From the NCBI RefSeq assembly GCF_000002995.4, contig NW_025062475.1, positions 7,382,187 through 7,446,186 of the forward strand: a DNA stretch of 64,000 nucleotides. The letters are read 5' to 3'. Below, one piece after another: positions 52,895-64,000 of the stretch. The stretch comes from Brugia malayi. Its lineage: Eukaryota; Nematoda; Chromadorea; Rhabditida; Onchocercidae. The notes beneath the pieces are model-generated. The model saw nothing but the letters and a program-made list of their open reading frames with translations. It was not told where the DNA came from and searched no databases. A program made the position numbers and the translations under genes. The stretch's first letter is position 1. Every line of letters starts with the position of its first letter.

Positions 52895-54026
52895 ATGGAC
52901 GACTGGAGCATCGATGGTCAAAAGGATGTACTTGGAGGAAAGTCGAGGACCTTGGATGAGATGATGGATTCCTTGCCAAGTGGATCAGCTGCATTCTGTG
53001 CAACTAAATTTCTGGAAAAAGATATAGATCAAGGGATGCGGGTATTTATTCGTGGTCATATTTATCTAAAAGTTCATTTTCCAAAAATTGAGTTTTTGAG
53101 AAATGCAATGAGGAGATGATCTTGGATGCATACTGTGAAGTTTTTTGAATTTTTCGTAGAACTTCTAAGAGATTTCTTTCCATACGGAACTTTCGAGTCA
53201 GTAACATTTAAATGTTACCTCATTTTACACGGTTGCGATGTAGTGTAATGGCAGTTGGGTAGCTAATATAGTAAAGAGCAGATTACGATCAAATTTTCAA
53301 GAAATTAAAAATTGCAAATTGTTCAGATAGTACCATGCACGTTATCGGGACAACGTAAGAAAGAACAGAAGTCGATCCGGAAAACAATGCTGAAAACAAA
53401 GTTGAGGAATGGAAAGGAGTTGTCAAATGCTGTGTTCCTGAAGAAAGTAACCTTCGATGTAAGTTCAAATATCGGATAATATTTGCATAAAGAATAGTTC
53501 CAGCCTTTGAGTACAGCTCATCGTTTTTACTGGAAGAGCTTCTTGGTGCTTACGGTTAGATCATCCAATAATTTTAGCAGTTTCACTCAACTCAATATAG
53601 TCCATCAGCTAAGTAGGTTCTCGGTGGTTCTTACACGTATTTTACTATGTTGTAGTTGGCAATAATATTTTCTCGGACTTTTAAATTTTTAAGAAGACAT
53701 CGTGGTTTGCTTTATTAAAGTTTTGGTATTTCTTTACTTTAATAAGTTTTTTGAGTCAAAATTGATACGTTTTGATTTCTAATCGTGATGATTTCCAGGT
53801 AGAGAGATTTGCCGCTGACGAATGTGATGATGCAAAGGAACGCGGTGAGGCTAGAGCTCGATTAGCCATGAAACTAGGGGCGCGACCACCAAAAAATAAT
53901 TATTTCAATTACAAGCAACTCAAGGAAGAATTAAATGTGAAAAAGAATTTAGAAGTCGGACTTGATAAGCTTTCAGCTTTGAAAGCTTTAAAGAAATTGG
54001 CAGTGAAAAAGAAAATGAAAAAGTAG
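52895..54026 (+). CDS. DUF4602 (C1orf131-type) small basic protein
   Basis: Three phase-0 exons (52895-53041, 53327-53458, 53799-54026) give 168 aa. The C-terminal half carries the DUF4602 signature AMKLGARPPKNNYFNYKQL, followed by a Lys-rich tail ending KKLAVKKKMKK. Human C1orf131 is a nucleolar protein of the small-subunit processome; a similar ribosome-biogenesis role is inference from family. The N-terminal part is acidic/Ser-rich (RTLDEMMDSLPSGS), followed by a basic segment (QRKKEQKSIRKTMLKTKL). The acceptor TATTTAG abuts the ATG exactly, a typical trans-splice arrangement. An AATAAA at 54318-54323 is the likely polyadenylation signal. TRA2 follows closely on the same strand. Confidence 0.75.
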
Positions 54027-54317
54027 TTCCGAAAATAGCATAGCTTTTTTACATTTTCTCTTTCATTTATTTTTGGAACACACTGAGATGAAAGACACTT
54101 TGTCTAGTGATCACCGTATGATATTTCTACTCAGTATAACAGAAGCAACATGGTGATCACCAATCATTTTTGATTAATTGCGTTTTTCTTGGGAAAATGA
54201 ATTTTAAATAATGTAAATGTATCGAACAGATATATCGGTTAAATTTGTTGTAAATGGAATTTTCACTGATGAATCTTAATTGTTTCACTTTTTTCTTTTT
54301 TTTTTTTCGTTGAATTC

Positions 54318-54323
54318 AATAAA
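54318..54323 (+). terminator. polyadenylation signal AATAAA of the DUF4602 gene
   Basis: Canonical AATAAA 292 nt after the stop codon and about 145 nt before the TRA2 trans-splice acceptor. Confidence 0.6.
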
Positions 54324-54480
54324 AATTTTTGTAAACTATTAGTTTTGACAGCAGATAGTTTTATCGCAAAAGAGTACTTATTCGTAGGCAGTTGATGCCG
54401 CATTCCCGATTCTTTTGTTTGCTTGTGTTACTTTGATCTAACATTTTTTAGGAAATGTACTCTTTTTTAGGAGAAATAAC

Positions 54481-56532
54481 ATGTGGAAGGAAAGTAGTAA
54501 ATCTTCGGAAAGCAAAAGTAATGGCGAAAAAGCAAGTGATGTAAGTTATATTTTAGTGTAAAATTCATTCTTCTGTGGATCTTGTAGCTTTTATTTTATA
54601 CGTTGTTGAGATTCTGGTAGTATGCAACGTAATCTGTAAGAATTAACAGATATCAATACAAATTCATCTATAATGCTGTATTTCTCTAGTATTTAACATA
54701 TGCAGGACTAATATACTGAATCTAATGCATGCTAATTGACTATATCAAAGAAAGAAGAAGGGTTGAAACTAATCGATGAATCAATAAGCGGATAGATTGA
54801 TGGAGAATTATAATAATTTATTTCATGAGTTAATAATGCACGACGGTAATGTAGTTTATATGTAGTTTCTCACCTGGAAAGGTGCATTTCTGATATTCAG
54901 TAATGTTGTTTTCACGGGAAATTTTCAGTTCTGCAAATTTTAGGAACGCAAAAGTGGCGATGTTGTTGAAAGAAGTGATGAAGATTCGCGTTCAAGATCT
55001 CCATCGGAGGCATCTAGATCTCGTTCACGGTCCTTTAATCATGTTTAATTGTATTTTATAAATGATCATTTAAAATGCTCAAAGTATAATTAATTTGCTT
55101 TCTTTTCCTAAATCTTATTCAATTGTCTTTTATTTTTATATCAGCTTGGCTACTTTGCAGTGATCGCAGACAATCGAGTTCATGCTCTCGTAGTCGTTCG
55201 AAAAGTCGTTTAAGGTAATCGCATACAGTTGATTATTTTTGTTGTTGGAAATAAGAATATATATTTGGGAAAGAAGATATATATTAATACATATAAAATT
55301 AAATTATCTGACTGATTTCTGAATTAAAAAGCATCTCTTATTTCAGTTACCCAAACTTTCCACCATCAAATACATTTAGATCAAGTCGTCGTTCGCGATC
55401 TCCACGATATCGCCGCAGTAGTTATGATGATCGCAGATACACATTTTCTCGACGAGATGAGCCAGAACCGTCTCGATGTCTCGGCGTTTTTGGCTTGTCT
55501 CTTTACACAACAGAACGTGACCTCAAAGTATGTGTTTTTCGAAAATTTTTCATTCGCTATAAGGAACAAAAGATTGTTTTCGTCACCCAAACTCATCTCC
55601 TGAAAAAGAACAAGCATTCTCGTTTTCTCAAATAGAAACGCACCAACAGCGGTATATTCTTAACCACCGTTTGATGTAGAATGCGTTTGCAGGAGGTGTT
55701 AATTACTGTTTGAGTTTTCAAATGAATTGTACTGATATCTCATTAAAGCTATTAGGTCATTCATTAAGGCAATTATGACTAAAGTTAAATTGAACTGAAG
55801 AAAATTTACAATATCATATTGCTAGCGTCATAAGATCGGAGAGGCTTTCTGGAAATTTTCGACTTCTTGTAAAAATTTTCAGGAAGTCGGGCAGTACAGA
55901 GTACAGACGTTTTTTATAAACGTTAATAATACAAACGTTTTTTAAAGGAATTATTCTCGCAGTATGGAGATTTGGATAACGTTCAATTGGTGTTTGACCA
56001 TCCAACCGGACGTTCGCGGGGTTTCGGTTTTGTATATTTTAAAAAAATCGAAGATGCCATAGAAGCGAAGGAGCGAGTGGCAGGCACAGAAATTGACGGC
56101 CACAAAATTCGAATTGATTATTCGATAACAAAACGACCTCATACACCGACACCTGGCATATATATGGGAGCTGTAGATTCCCGTCGACGGGGACCACCGC
56201 GATCATATCGTCGGAGTCCTTCTCCATATCGTAGTTACAGACGATATCGAGATAGCCCACCAAACAGATATTACAGGTTTGTTGATAGATTCCAAATAAG
56301 TAAAGTATGGGAAGCATAAGGTATTTGTGTTTTTTGATTGAAAATGAAGTGAAATTTAAAAATTTTCATCGCCATTTTCATGGTTTTTTGCAGAGGATAT
56401 GATTACGACGATTATGATCGTTATTCGCCACCATATCGGGACCGTTATAGACATAGTCCATCCCCTCGTTACTACGATGATCGCCATCGGAGGCGTTCTC
56501 GATCTTACGACCGTGACAGGGACTATTATTAA
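54481..56532 (+). CDS. TRA2: TRA2 (transformer-2 type) SR splicing activator
   Basis: Nuclear RNA-binding splicing regulator with RS1-RRM-RS2 architecture, binding GAA-rich exonic enhancers. Six exons (54481-54540, 54944-55029, 55161-55214, 55347-55527, 55948-56276, 56394-56532) join in phase to 282 aa (human TRA2B 288). RS1 is rich in SRSRS and [12 protein letters not shown]. The RRM spans about residues 109-185, with RNP2 CLGVFGLS and RNP1 RGFGFVYF. The family linker [13 protein letters not shown] follows, then an Arg/Tyr-rich RS2 ending RDRDYY. The exon 2 donor (CG|GTCCTT) is weak but is the one that keeps phase. Two acceptors, at 54451 and 54470, precede the ATG. This is the SR-family gene, not the unrelated nematode sex-determination membrane gene also called tra-2. 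Confidence 0.95.
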
Positions 56533-56567
56533 TTAATTACAAAGAGTCCTTTCCTGCAAAAGCAAAT

Positions 56568-56601
<34 letters not shown>

Positions 56602-58167
56602 TAAAGTAGCGGTTGTTTTTTCTTTTATTTACATTTATTGTTTGGTTTGTGCATTTGTTTTCCTGCTGATTTTCTTGTCTCACTGTGAAAGATAATACCC
56701 TTTTTTTCCAAAAAATTTTTTGTTGCAGTTCGCTGCAAGCCAGAAACGCTTGAGTGAAGTGATGATAAATGAAGAAAATGAAATGAAGAACTTTGAAGAA
56801 CACAAATAATTCTGATGATGAAGAAAGAATGATGAGGAAAAACAGAAGAGCTCTGGGATTTGTTTTGGTTTGAAAAGAGAAAATTTTATATGAAAAGAGG
56901 AAAAGGTGAGCGTTATTGCTTGCTTAAATTCAAATTTCAGCATTCACCACAGCAAAGTTCTTTCCTCTGAAAAAAAGAACGTTGGAATAAGCATGTTCAG
57001 GTAATCCTTGTATTCAGTGTTACATATTACGCATCACACGTGGTTCAGTCTTTGAATATGAACTAGCGTGTTTATGGATTATTTGTATTGAATGACATTA
57101 AAGCTGATGTGTTTTGTTTTTCACAGTACATTCAGCATTGTGTAAGTTTCCTTTCTGCTACACTCACTTCTGAATGAAAAAAATTAATATTTATGAACAT
57201 TTCATTCTTAATCAAAAACCAATCGATGTTTCAGTAGCACTGTTAACAAACAAGAAAAAATTGCCGAAACAACTGTGTATCAAATCTCCAAAAAAGTTGA
57301 GTAAATGTTATTTATGATTACAGAAAATTTATCACTTCATATATCTGGGATAGGGTATCGTGAAACGGGCTCTGATTCAAGTGGTTTGTAAAACCCAATA
57401 GAGAATAAAATTTTGCAGAGAAGATTAGAAGACAGTTGTAGAGTAGGAGTGAATACCACATGCTGTCCAGAAAAACTAAGACAAATGTTGTGACTCTTAT
57501 GTAGCATGAACTTATAACAAGGCGTACAATTTGCAATAAGGAGTGGACTTGTCGTGAGGATCAGCTAAGTAAAGTGCTGTTAACTTCGTCAACAGTGCGA
57601 AGGAAATCAGCTAGACAAAGAACTGTTAATCATTCAGATCCCAAATCTACGCTTTGCTAAAAAAACTTGACAAATTCCAAAAGCTTTACTAAGAAAACTA
57701 TAACAATAAAAATGAGCTCAGCTATATAGAAGTTGGGTTTTCTACTTGAGGAACTTCCAAATTGAAACATCATTTGTGGAGTTTTATTTTATTTTTTTTT
57801 TTTTCAGACCTGAAGTGCTATCAACTTGAATTAATAGCTTAATCACTGAAATAAGCTCATTTAATTCTTTAGTGTCAGCACCACTAACTGAATTCACTGT
57901 TAATCTAAGAGGTTATAGGATGAAAGAATAGATATTAAGGTCTTTTCCATCCAATTCAAATAGTCAGTCATGAGTCTTCTTTTAAAACGTATAAGCGATA
58001 CTATTAAAAAGTATAACTTATAATAGGGAATGAGCAAAATTCTTCCTGAAATGTGCAAATGATATTGAACACAATAGTAAAACATTTATGCATGCCAAAC
58101 CTTCATTTGCGGCAGAATTAATAAAGCAATCAAAAACTGATAAATGGTTTCTATTTTAAAACAGAAA
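56533..58167. other. TRA2 3' flank and intergenic region
   Basis: Starts with the TRA2 3' UTR, which carries an unusually long T32 run (56569-56600) just 37 nt after the stop codon. The remainder has only short, low-complexity minus-strand frames. No gene called. Confidence 0.45.
56569..56600. repeat. T32 homopolymer
   Basis: Uninterrupted T run inside the presumed TRA2 3' UTR, on the sense strand. Confidence 0.95.
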
Positions 58168-59808
58168 TCAATGTTTTCGAAGGCGAGGTTTTTTCTCCAC
58201 CACTTCTATTGATTCTATTTTTGGCTCGGGTGAAGCATCCGATTTTTCCACTTTCATGAGACGGAGTCTGAAATAAATGACGAATCTAGTCAAAACTGCA
58301 CTTGAGATCTAAACAGTTGAGGCCATGTAACACAACTTTATGATAAACATGAACTACGTTATTGAAATCATATATGTCATGAACTAACTGAATTTCCGAA
58401 ATACATAAAAACAGATGAGCAGCTAACCGGTATTGTTCCTCACGTTGTCGTATGCGGTCCCGGCGCTTGACCAGCTTTTCTTGTTTTTCATATTTCTCAT
58501 GTCGTTTCAGATAAGCTTCATCGGTACAGACCTACAAAAACTAAATATTAATGGGCAACGAGTAGATCTACAAATTCATCTACAAGAAACTCCATTACTT
58601 TAGGAAGAATACTGAATAAGTAACATCGTACCAGATATCTATCCGCCTACTTTTATCGTTAAAACAGTCAAATCATTTTCCATATACCTTATAAAAAGCT
58701 TTGCCAATATCTTTGAATATTTTCTTGACATAAAGAAGCTATCATTCACTCCATGCAGATAATTTGTACAATTTAATGGAGAACAATCTTTACTCACAAT
58801 TTATCACCCAAAGTTTTTACCTACTGAAACATTTCATATCCCTGAGATAAAAGACAAACTTCTATGTTATGACGTGGAGTAGCTCTGAGCGGCTCCAGAT
58901 CGTGCACTTTTCGAAATCCTGGACACTCTACACGAGAATTTTCGCTAGGTTGTGAAGGCTTCCTCACTAACTCGCTGTATCCCTTTTCCTTCAAACATTT
59001 GGAAGTGAGAGAACGTCGACCGTTCATGTGGTCTGGCTCTTACTTGTTAACAGCAATGAAGGACTTATAATGTTGAACTATTTGACCCAGTAAAAGGGAT
59101 TTGTCGATCATATTTATGCTAATTTATCCAACATTACTATGAGATAGAAAAAGAACAATTTTTTTCAGACCTACATCCTTTTACTTAGAAATGGATTCAG
59201 ACTAAGATAACAGCCAACATATCTTTAAACCAACAGATTAAGATGTAACATGACCTATATAATTCAAGCTTCCAATTCAGTAATTTCATTGGTGACAATT
59301 TTCATTATGCTTGGAATAATAGTAAGTCATATTACCAAGAAGTCGAGGTATGACTGACCTGTTGAAGAACAACTCGGTACGCATTGTTTCCCACTAGTAA
59401 AGGTACACGTGCTAATGTTCTGCGAGCAATATAGGCATGAGCGTGATAGAATTCATCATACTCATCATTCTGCAGATAGAATTTGATCAGTAAGAGAAGG
59501 CAATGCTAAAGCATTATGATAACATGTGATCTGGAAATCTCACTCTAAAACTCCGTTGAATTATTGAAACCTTATAACTTCGAGACGTACTCCTTCTTTA
59601 ACAATTGTAAAAACTATAATTACTTAATTTATGACAAAATAAGCATATCTACTTACTTGTTAAATGCATCTACGTCACTAACACATCCCACTATAAATCC
59701 TTTAGAATATGAACTTACAATACGTACTGCAGCAGCTCGAGTAGTGGCACGATCAGGATTGTTATGCAATGTATTTAATGATATGGCAATCCGCAAAGGT
59801 TTTCCCAT
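58168..59808 (-). CDS. small PEHE-domain protein (MSL1/KANSL1-like)
   Basis: PEHE domains in MSL1 and KANSL1 bind the histone H4K16 acetyltransferase MOF/KAT8. Five exons (59719-59808, 59359-59469, 58860-59036, 58428-58531, 58168-58267) join in phase to 193 aa. Residues 100-165 carry the family pattern: CPGFRKVHDLEPL, then CTDEAYLKRHEKYEKQEKLV, then KRRDRIRQREEQYR. The N-terminus (MGKPLRIAISLNTLHNNPDR) and the Arg-rich middle match nothing I know. The tail is Glu/Pro/Lys-rich (SPEPKIESIEVVEKKPRLRK). The exon 3 acceptor (TAAGAG) is weak, so the N-terminal third is less certain. The protein is far shorter than MSL1 or KANSL1 and seems to have only the acetyltransferase-docking module. Confidence 0.65.
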
Positions 59809-60897
59809 ACTCCCTACGGTACATCACATTTCTAATCCGAAGTGTTCTTCAAACAATTTTAAACAGCAATATGAAAGAATAGAAAGCAGTAGAATACGAA
59901 TCAGTTAGTGTTGGATTTTCTCATTTTATTCATTTCACTACTATTTTTTCACATGCTGTGTACAGTTCCATAGATTTTTCGACAATTACTACAAGTGTTG
60001 CATCTTTAGTCTGTCTAAACATCTTTTACTGAGAGGTAAAGTAAACCAGCGATTTTCGTTCTAGCTCTAAAATTCTAATAGTTAAATAATGAAGAACACT
60101 GGAGCTCTACCATAATTTCCTGGATTCATCATTTTTTTTCCTTCTATTCATCCTAATCTATACAGAAAAGCCAGGAAGAATATTAGTTATGCCTCTTTCC
60201 ACCATGTATTTGAAATTCGTGAGCTGTGAACAGAAATTGATATACAACAAAGACTGAGAGGGACCAATCCTTAATATATGTATTTCAATAATTCAATCCA
60301 AAATGAAATAAAACTAGAAGAAAGCAAACTACTACCCTAAATGAGGACTGCAACATCACACAGCACTAACATTCATTAATGTGAACTAACATCCCGCATG
60401 AACTATTCGTTGTTGTGAATCACCTTAACAAAATTCGTCCTTTAGCAGATCTATGAGCTATCTGAACCCGGGAAAGCAATAAATGGCATAAGAGATGAAG
60501 ATATGGCACGCACGGTAAGATATTTCGTGATAATTCACTTGGGAATAGATATACACTCTGAATTGAGCAAGATGTATATGAGAATTAATTTATCAATCCG
60601 TCTCATTTAATTAGATGTAAAGTGTGTTGTACAAAATTTGCTCTAACTCGAAATGAAATACTTGTGCTCCAACTACAAATTATTTATAGTAGACAATCAT
60701 TTAATGCTATTTCAAAAGGTTTATCATCATGAAATTACAATAGTAAACTTGCATATATGAAAAAGACGCATATATGAAATGAAATTCGCTGGCGTCAACG
60801 CTTTGTTCCAGCGAATCATTTCAATTGACTTTATAAAATTTATGTCTTCGAGGACCTGATAACGTTGATAGGTCGTGATACAAATATTGGTCACTTA
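59809..60897. other. intergenic between CWF19L2 and the PEHE gene
   Basis: AT-rich, short frames only. No repeat or RNA gene seen. Confidence 0.4.
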
Positions 60898-63744
60898 TTA
60901 TTTAGATTCTTTTGTCCAATCAAATGGTTCCCACAGACGTTTCAGTTCGATAGTATTCGCTCGTTGCTCTTCCATAATTAAATTTTCATTCATTCTCCAT
61001 ACCCTTCTTTCCAGATTCATCATACCACCGATTATTTCCTCAAATAGAAGCATATATTCCGATTGTGTAAAATGAGTTTTTGCGAACATAATGCACTGTT
61101 TGTAATTCAGCAATGTTGTTAACGAAATGTTTCCTAGATCATCCAAAAACTCCCACATCATTCCTTCTGATTTCAAAATATTTTTTTACAACTCGAGTGG
61201 TTCCAATTGCTTTAGGTAATCGGGAAATCTCTTTCAAGTAAACTAGAATCTGGACTATACTCAATGGCTAAATGCCATTTAAGAAAGAAGAGAAAAAATG
61301 GATGAAAGAAGAGAGGGGAAATTTAAGAATATACGCTGTTTATTAAATTTTCATTTCCAGCTTTTCGTAAAAGACATTTCCAAATCCTAGATCGATGGAT
61401 AACACTTTCTTACCAATAAATGTCTCCTTTGACTTTAACATGAATTTTACCTGCATTTAAATTAACTTAAACACACGATTTCCCTTGAATGCAAATGGAT
61501 GCATATTTGAGGAATTCCTACGTTAAAATAAAATCCTCACTAGAAGTTTTCATCTAGATAGAGATCCCTTTCTTTCTCCTTATTATAATAGTAATCAAAA
61601 ACGCACATGGGCAAAATTCTGCGGAAATCGATTTTCATTTTCAATAACATGCGCATAACCCGGTTGCAAACCAAAATCGACAGCAAAATATGAGAATCCT
61701 TTGGGAATAACTTTTCGAACATTTCCACCTCGTTTACTAAGATCCAGCAATTTCTTATTATCGACCCATTCACTCTCACTATCATCGATCGCTTTCTGAA
61801 TTGATTTTAAATATCAATAAAGAGACGGGTTTTCGAAAATGTAGTCTTATTTACATACAATTATTAGAAGACTGTTCTAAATGCCCAAACATATTTTAAC
61901 TTCACTCCTAATCAAAACAAATAATCGAATAGAGTAGCTATGTCCAGGAAAGCACTCATTACAGAATTCCTACAAATAACATATTTAGAAATATTAGTGT
62001 TTGAATCTAACAGAGAATGTCTCTAATTTCGTCGGAATGACTTTTACCACCTGCATGTTAATCACATATTAAATGACTAATAAATGTTTAATAATGCCAC
62101 TGTACGAAAGATTGGTTAAAAAAACATGAATACTTAATATTTTAATTAACGAAAAAACCTTGAAATAAACAGGTGCCACTTCACCAATTTTGCTCGGTAC
62201 CGCAATACATTCAATATACATGTGCTTACGGTGTTTCACATTTTTGGCTGTTTCAACGAATAAACAATCCATTTCTTTTGCTTGCCACATTGAAACTAAA
62301 GCCTGTATAGCGATTTATTATTTTTATTGGTGAAAGAAAAATATGACAATGGATGCTTTATACAATTGCTAATTTGTTACCTTCCAATAGTTATCTCTTT
62401 TTGATATGAAAGTTGGACTATGGAATTCTGCACTATCTTGTTCCACCCAGAATTCCGGATTATTTTTAGAACTCAGAACTTTTTATTTTTAATATAGAGT
62501 TTTGCACTATCTCTAGAAAGTCTCTTTTCAAAACAAAATACTGGACTATGTAAGGTTCTGTGCTATCTTTTAATATACCATACTGTATTCTCTCTCTAAT
62601 GAAACATTTAAAACTATCGATTCCGGGATTCCTTTTTTCAGTGTAGAATTCTGGAAATTTTAGTAGTCTAACCATACAAAGGATATTTCAATGCGTTATG
62701 ATTTAAATCTGCAATGGCAAAACATGTGCCCAGAGAAAATTTTTCCTTAACATAAAACAACGTTATATTTTATTTGATTTTTTTTAAAAACTATTTTTTA
62801 AGCAAACTTTACCACATAATTCCGATATAAAAATACATATTTTTATGAAACTAAAGAAAAGAAAAAAACTGAAAGAAAAACATTTGCTGCAAATCTCAAA
62901 TTACGCTTGGAAAGCAAAAGCAATTCATTCAAGCTTGCTAAAATTGTTTTCAGATCTTGGAGCTAAGACGAAAATTTAATTAACCTTGATAAATGTTCTT
63001 TATTTGTTTATCCCTTCTTACACTAAGACAATCGTTTTAGTGTTAGTAGCTTAACACTGTTACAGTGGTTCACACTGTTACACTTAATGATCAGTCTTCC
63101 GTATCTCTCCAGCAAGCCTATTTCATTCAAATGAAAATGCCAATGCGAACAAATATGATTGGAAGAATACAAAAAGAAAATATCAAATGGGGCATACTCT
63201 TTTAAATTTCCATATCTCTTCATAAACATCTTCGTCAAGCGTCACAGTTGAAGAATAATGAGCAGTGGGAACAATCAAACAGTGTTCTTTTATCAACGGT
63301 CGCCATGGAACAGATGAAAGATAGGCCTAAATTATATAATGTTAACAAAAACCTGTACCGTTTAAATCTTTTTCACTACTTGAAAAAATTTTTTAATGAA
63401 ATCTCGGAAAGAATTTCTCTGGAAATTGAATCATTTTCTTTACAAAACTATTTCTGTCAGTTTTTTAGTTTTGAGCTACAAGTATCATTGATTTCAGTTT
63501 TAAAATATTGAGATTATTAATATTATTTTTCAAACTGGTGAAATATTTTTGGTTAAGAATAGTGTCTAAAATATAAGTATTTAAATACAGTCATGATTAT
63601 TTTTTGCTATTTTTACATGCTATAAAGTTTTAGGCAAAAAAGAACATACCTTCTTTCCACATGTCACCATACAATGCTTTCGAAAACATACTGCCTCGAT
63701 ACAAAACTGACAAGAATCAAGAGTTTGCTCATAAATTTTGTTCT
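60898..63744 (-). CDS. CWF19L2: CWF19L2, spliceosomal lariat-turnover factor (C-terminal part)
   Basis: Cwf19/CwfJ family factor associated with the intron-lariat spliceosome and debranching. Five 3' exons (63650-63744, 63198-63326, 62159-62302, 61607-61795, 60898-61038) join in phase and end at TAA 60898. The CwfJ N-part shows the zinc-type start [15 protein letters not shown] and the HIT-like [24 protein letters not shown] and [10 protein letters not shown] follow. The CwfJ C-part includes [54 protein letters not shown] and WEPFDWTK. The long charged N-terminal half of the protein (human about 890 aa) must lie beyond the right edge. I could not place an upstream exon within 63745-64000. The symbol L2 rather than L1 rests on the C-terminal pattern and length. 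Confidence 0.9.
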
Positions 63745-63856
63745 CTGAAAAAAATTTTTTTTTGATCAATCTGAAAATAAAGCAGTTAATAGTGGGTAGT
63801 AGCCACATCGTTTGTCCAATATAACTTTCTTCGAAAGTTCAACTTAAATCCTTTTC

Positions 63857-63940
63857 TATCAGTTATTGTACTATTGCTGCTACTAATAAAGGAATTATTA
63901 TCAGTTATTGTACTATTACTGCTACTAATAAAGGAATTAT
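63857..63940. repeat. 42-bp tandem duplication, one mismatch
   Basis: Two adjacent copies (63857-63898 and 63899-63940) differ only at G/A in ATTGCTGC versus ATTACTGC. They lie upstream of the visible CWF19L2 exons, probably within an intron. Confidence 0.9.
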
Positions 63941-64000
63941 TATACTCCTCTGTCATCCCAAATATTTACATCTACATTCAATGAATCTTCCTGAGATCAA

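Overview
The window looks like a nematode chromosome fragment, most likely a clade III (spirurid or filarial-type) worm. It is strongly AT-rich and its genes have many short introns. The 3' splice sites follow the nematode TTTTCAG form, and ten genes have a TTTCAG-like acceptor with no matching exon 0 to 35 nt before the start codon, as expected for spliced-leader trans-splicing. I see no prokaryotic genes, transposon, CRISPR array or rRNA. Species-level assignment is inference.

Layout. 0-4.4 kb: mostly non-coding, with a tRNA-Arg(UCU) and a doubtful small secreted-protein gene. 4.46-21.9 kb (minus): one giant HEAT-repeat gene, GCN1, the ribosome-associated activator of the GCN2 kinase. 22.7-25.5 kb (plus): CCDC47, divergent from GCN1. 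26-27.1 kb (minus): METTL6, a tRNA m3C methyltransferase. 28.2-31.4 kb (minus): a SMARCD/BAF60 SWI/SNF subunit, divergent from MRPL46 (31.8-33.6 kb, plus). 33.6-39 kb: gene-poor, with a tentative two-exon gene and a clean two-exon 66-aa membrane microprotein. 39.0-39.8 kb (plus): a VKOR gene that appears broken. 40.3-42.3 kb (minus): GTF2H3 (TFIIH p34). 43.6-49.7 kb (minus): PCF11, 16 exons reconstructed. 50.1-52.1 kb (minus): a six-exon, 246-aa gene I do not recognise. 52.9-54.0 kb (plus): a DUF4602 (C1orf131-type) protein, followed closely by the SR splicing factor TRA2 (54.5-56.5 kb). 58.2-59.8 kb (minus): a small PEHE-domain (MSL1/KANSL1-like) protein. 60.9 kb to the right edge (minus): the C-terminal part of CWF19L2.

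Most coding genes serve gene expression: chromatin (SMARCD, PEHE protein), transcription (GTF2H3), 3'-end formation (PCF11), splicing (TRA2, CWF19L2), tRNA modification (METTL6), and cytosolic and mitochondrial translation (GCN1, MRPL46). This may be chance, but two same-strand pairs (DUF4602-TRA2 and the unknown gene-PCF11) have the polyA-signal-to-trans-splice spacing of nematode operons. I reconstructed exons by hand from splice motifs, reading-frame phase and remembered family sequence patterns. All phases close for the genes where I list exons, except the VKOR locus. No wholly new multi-gene system is evident. The most unusual items are the broken VKOR gene, a duplicated splice acceptor in CCDC47, the unknown 246-aa gene, and a duplicated exon fragment plus GC-AG intron in PCF11.
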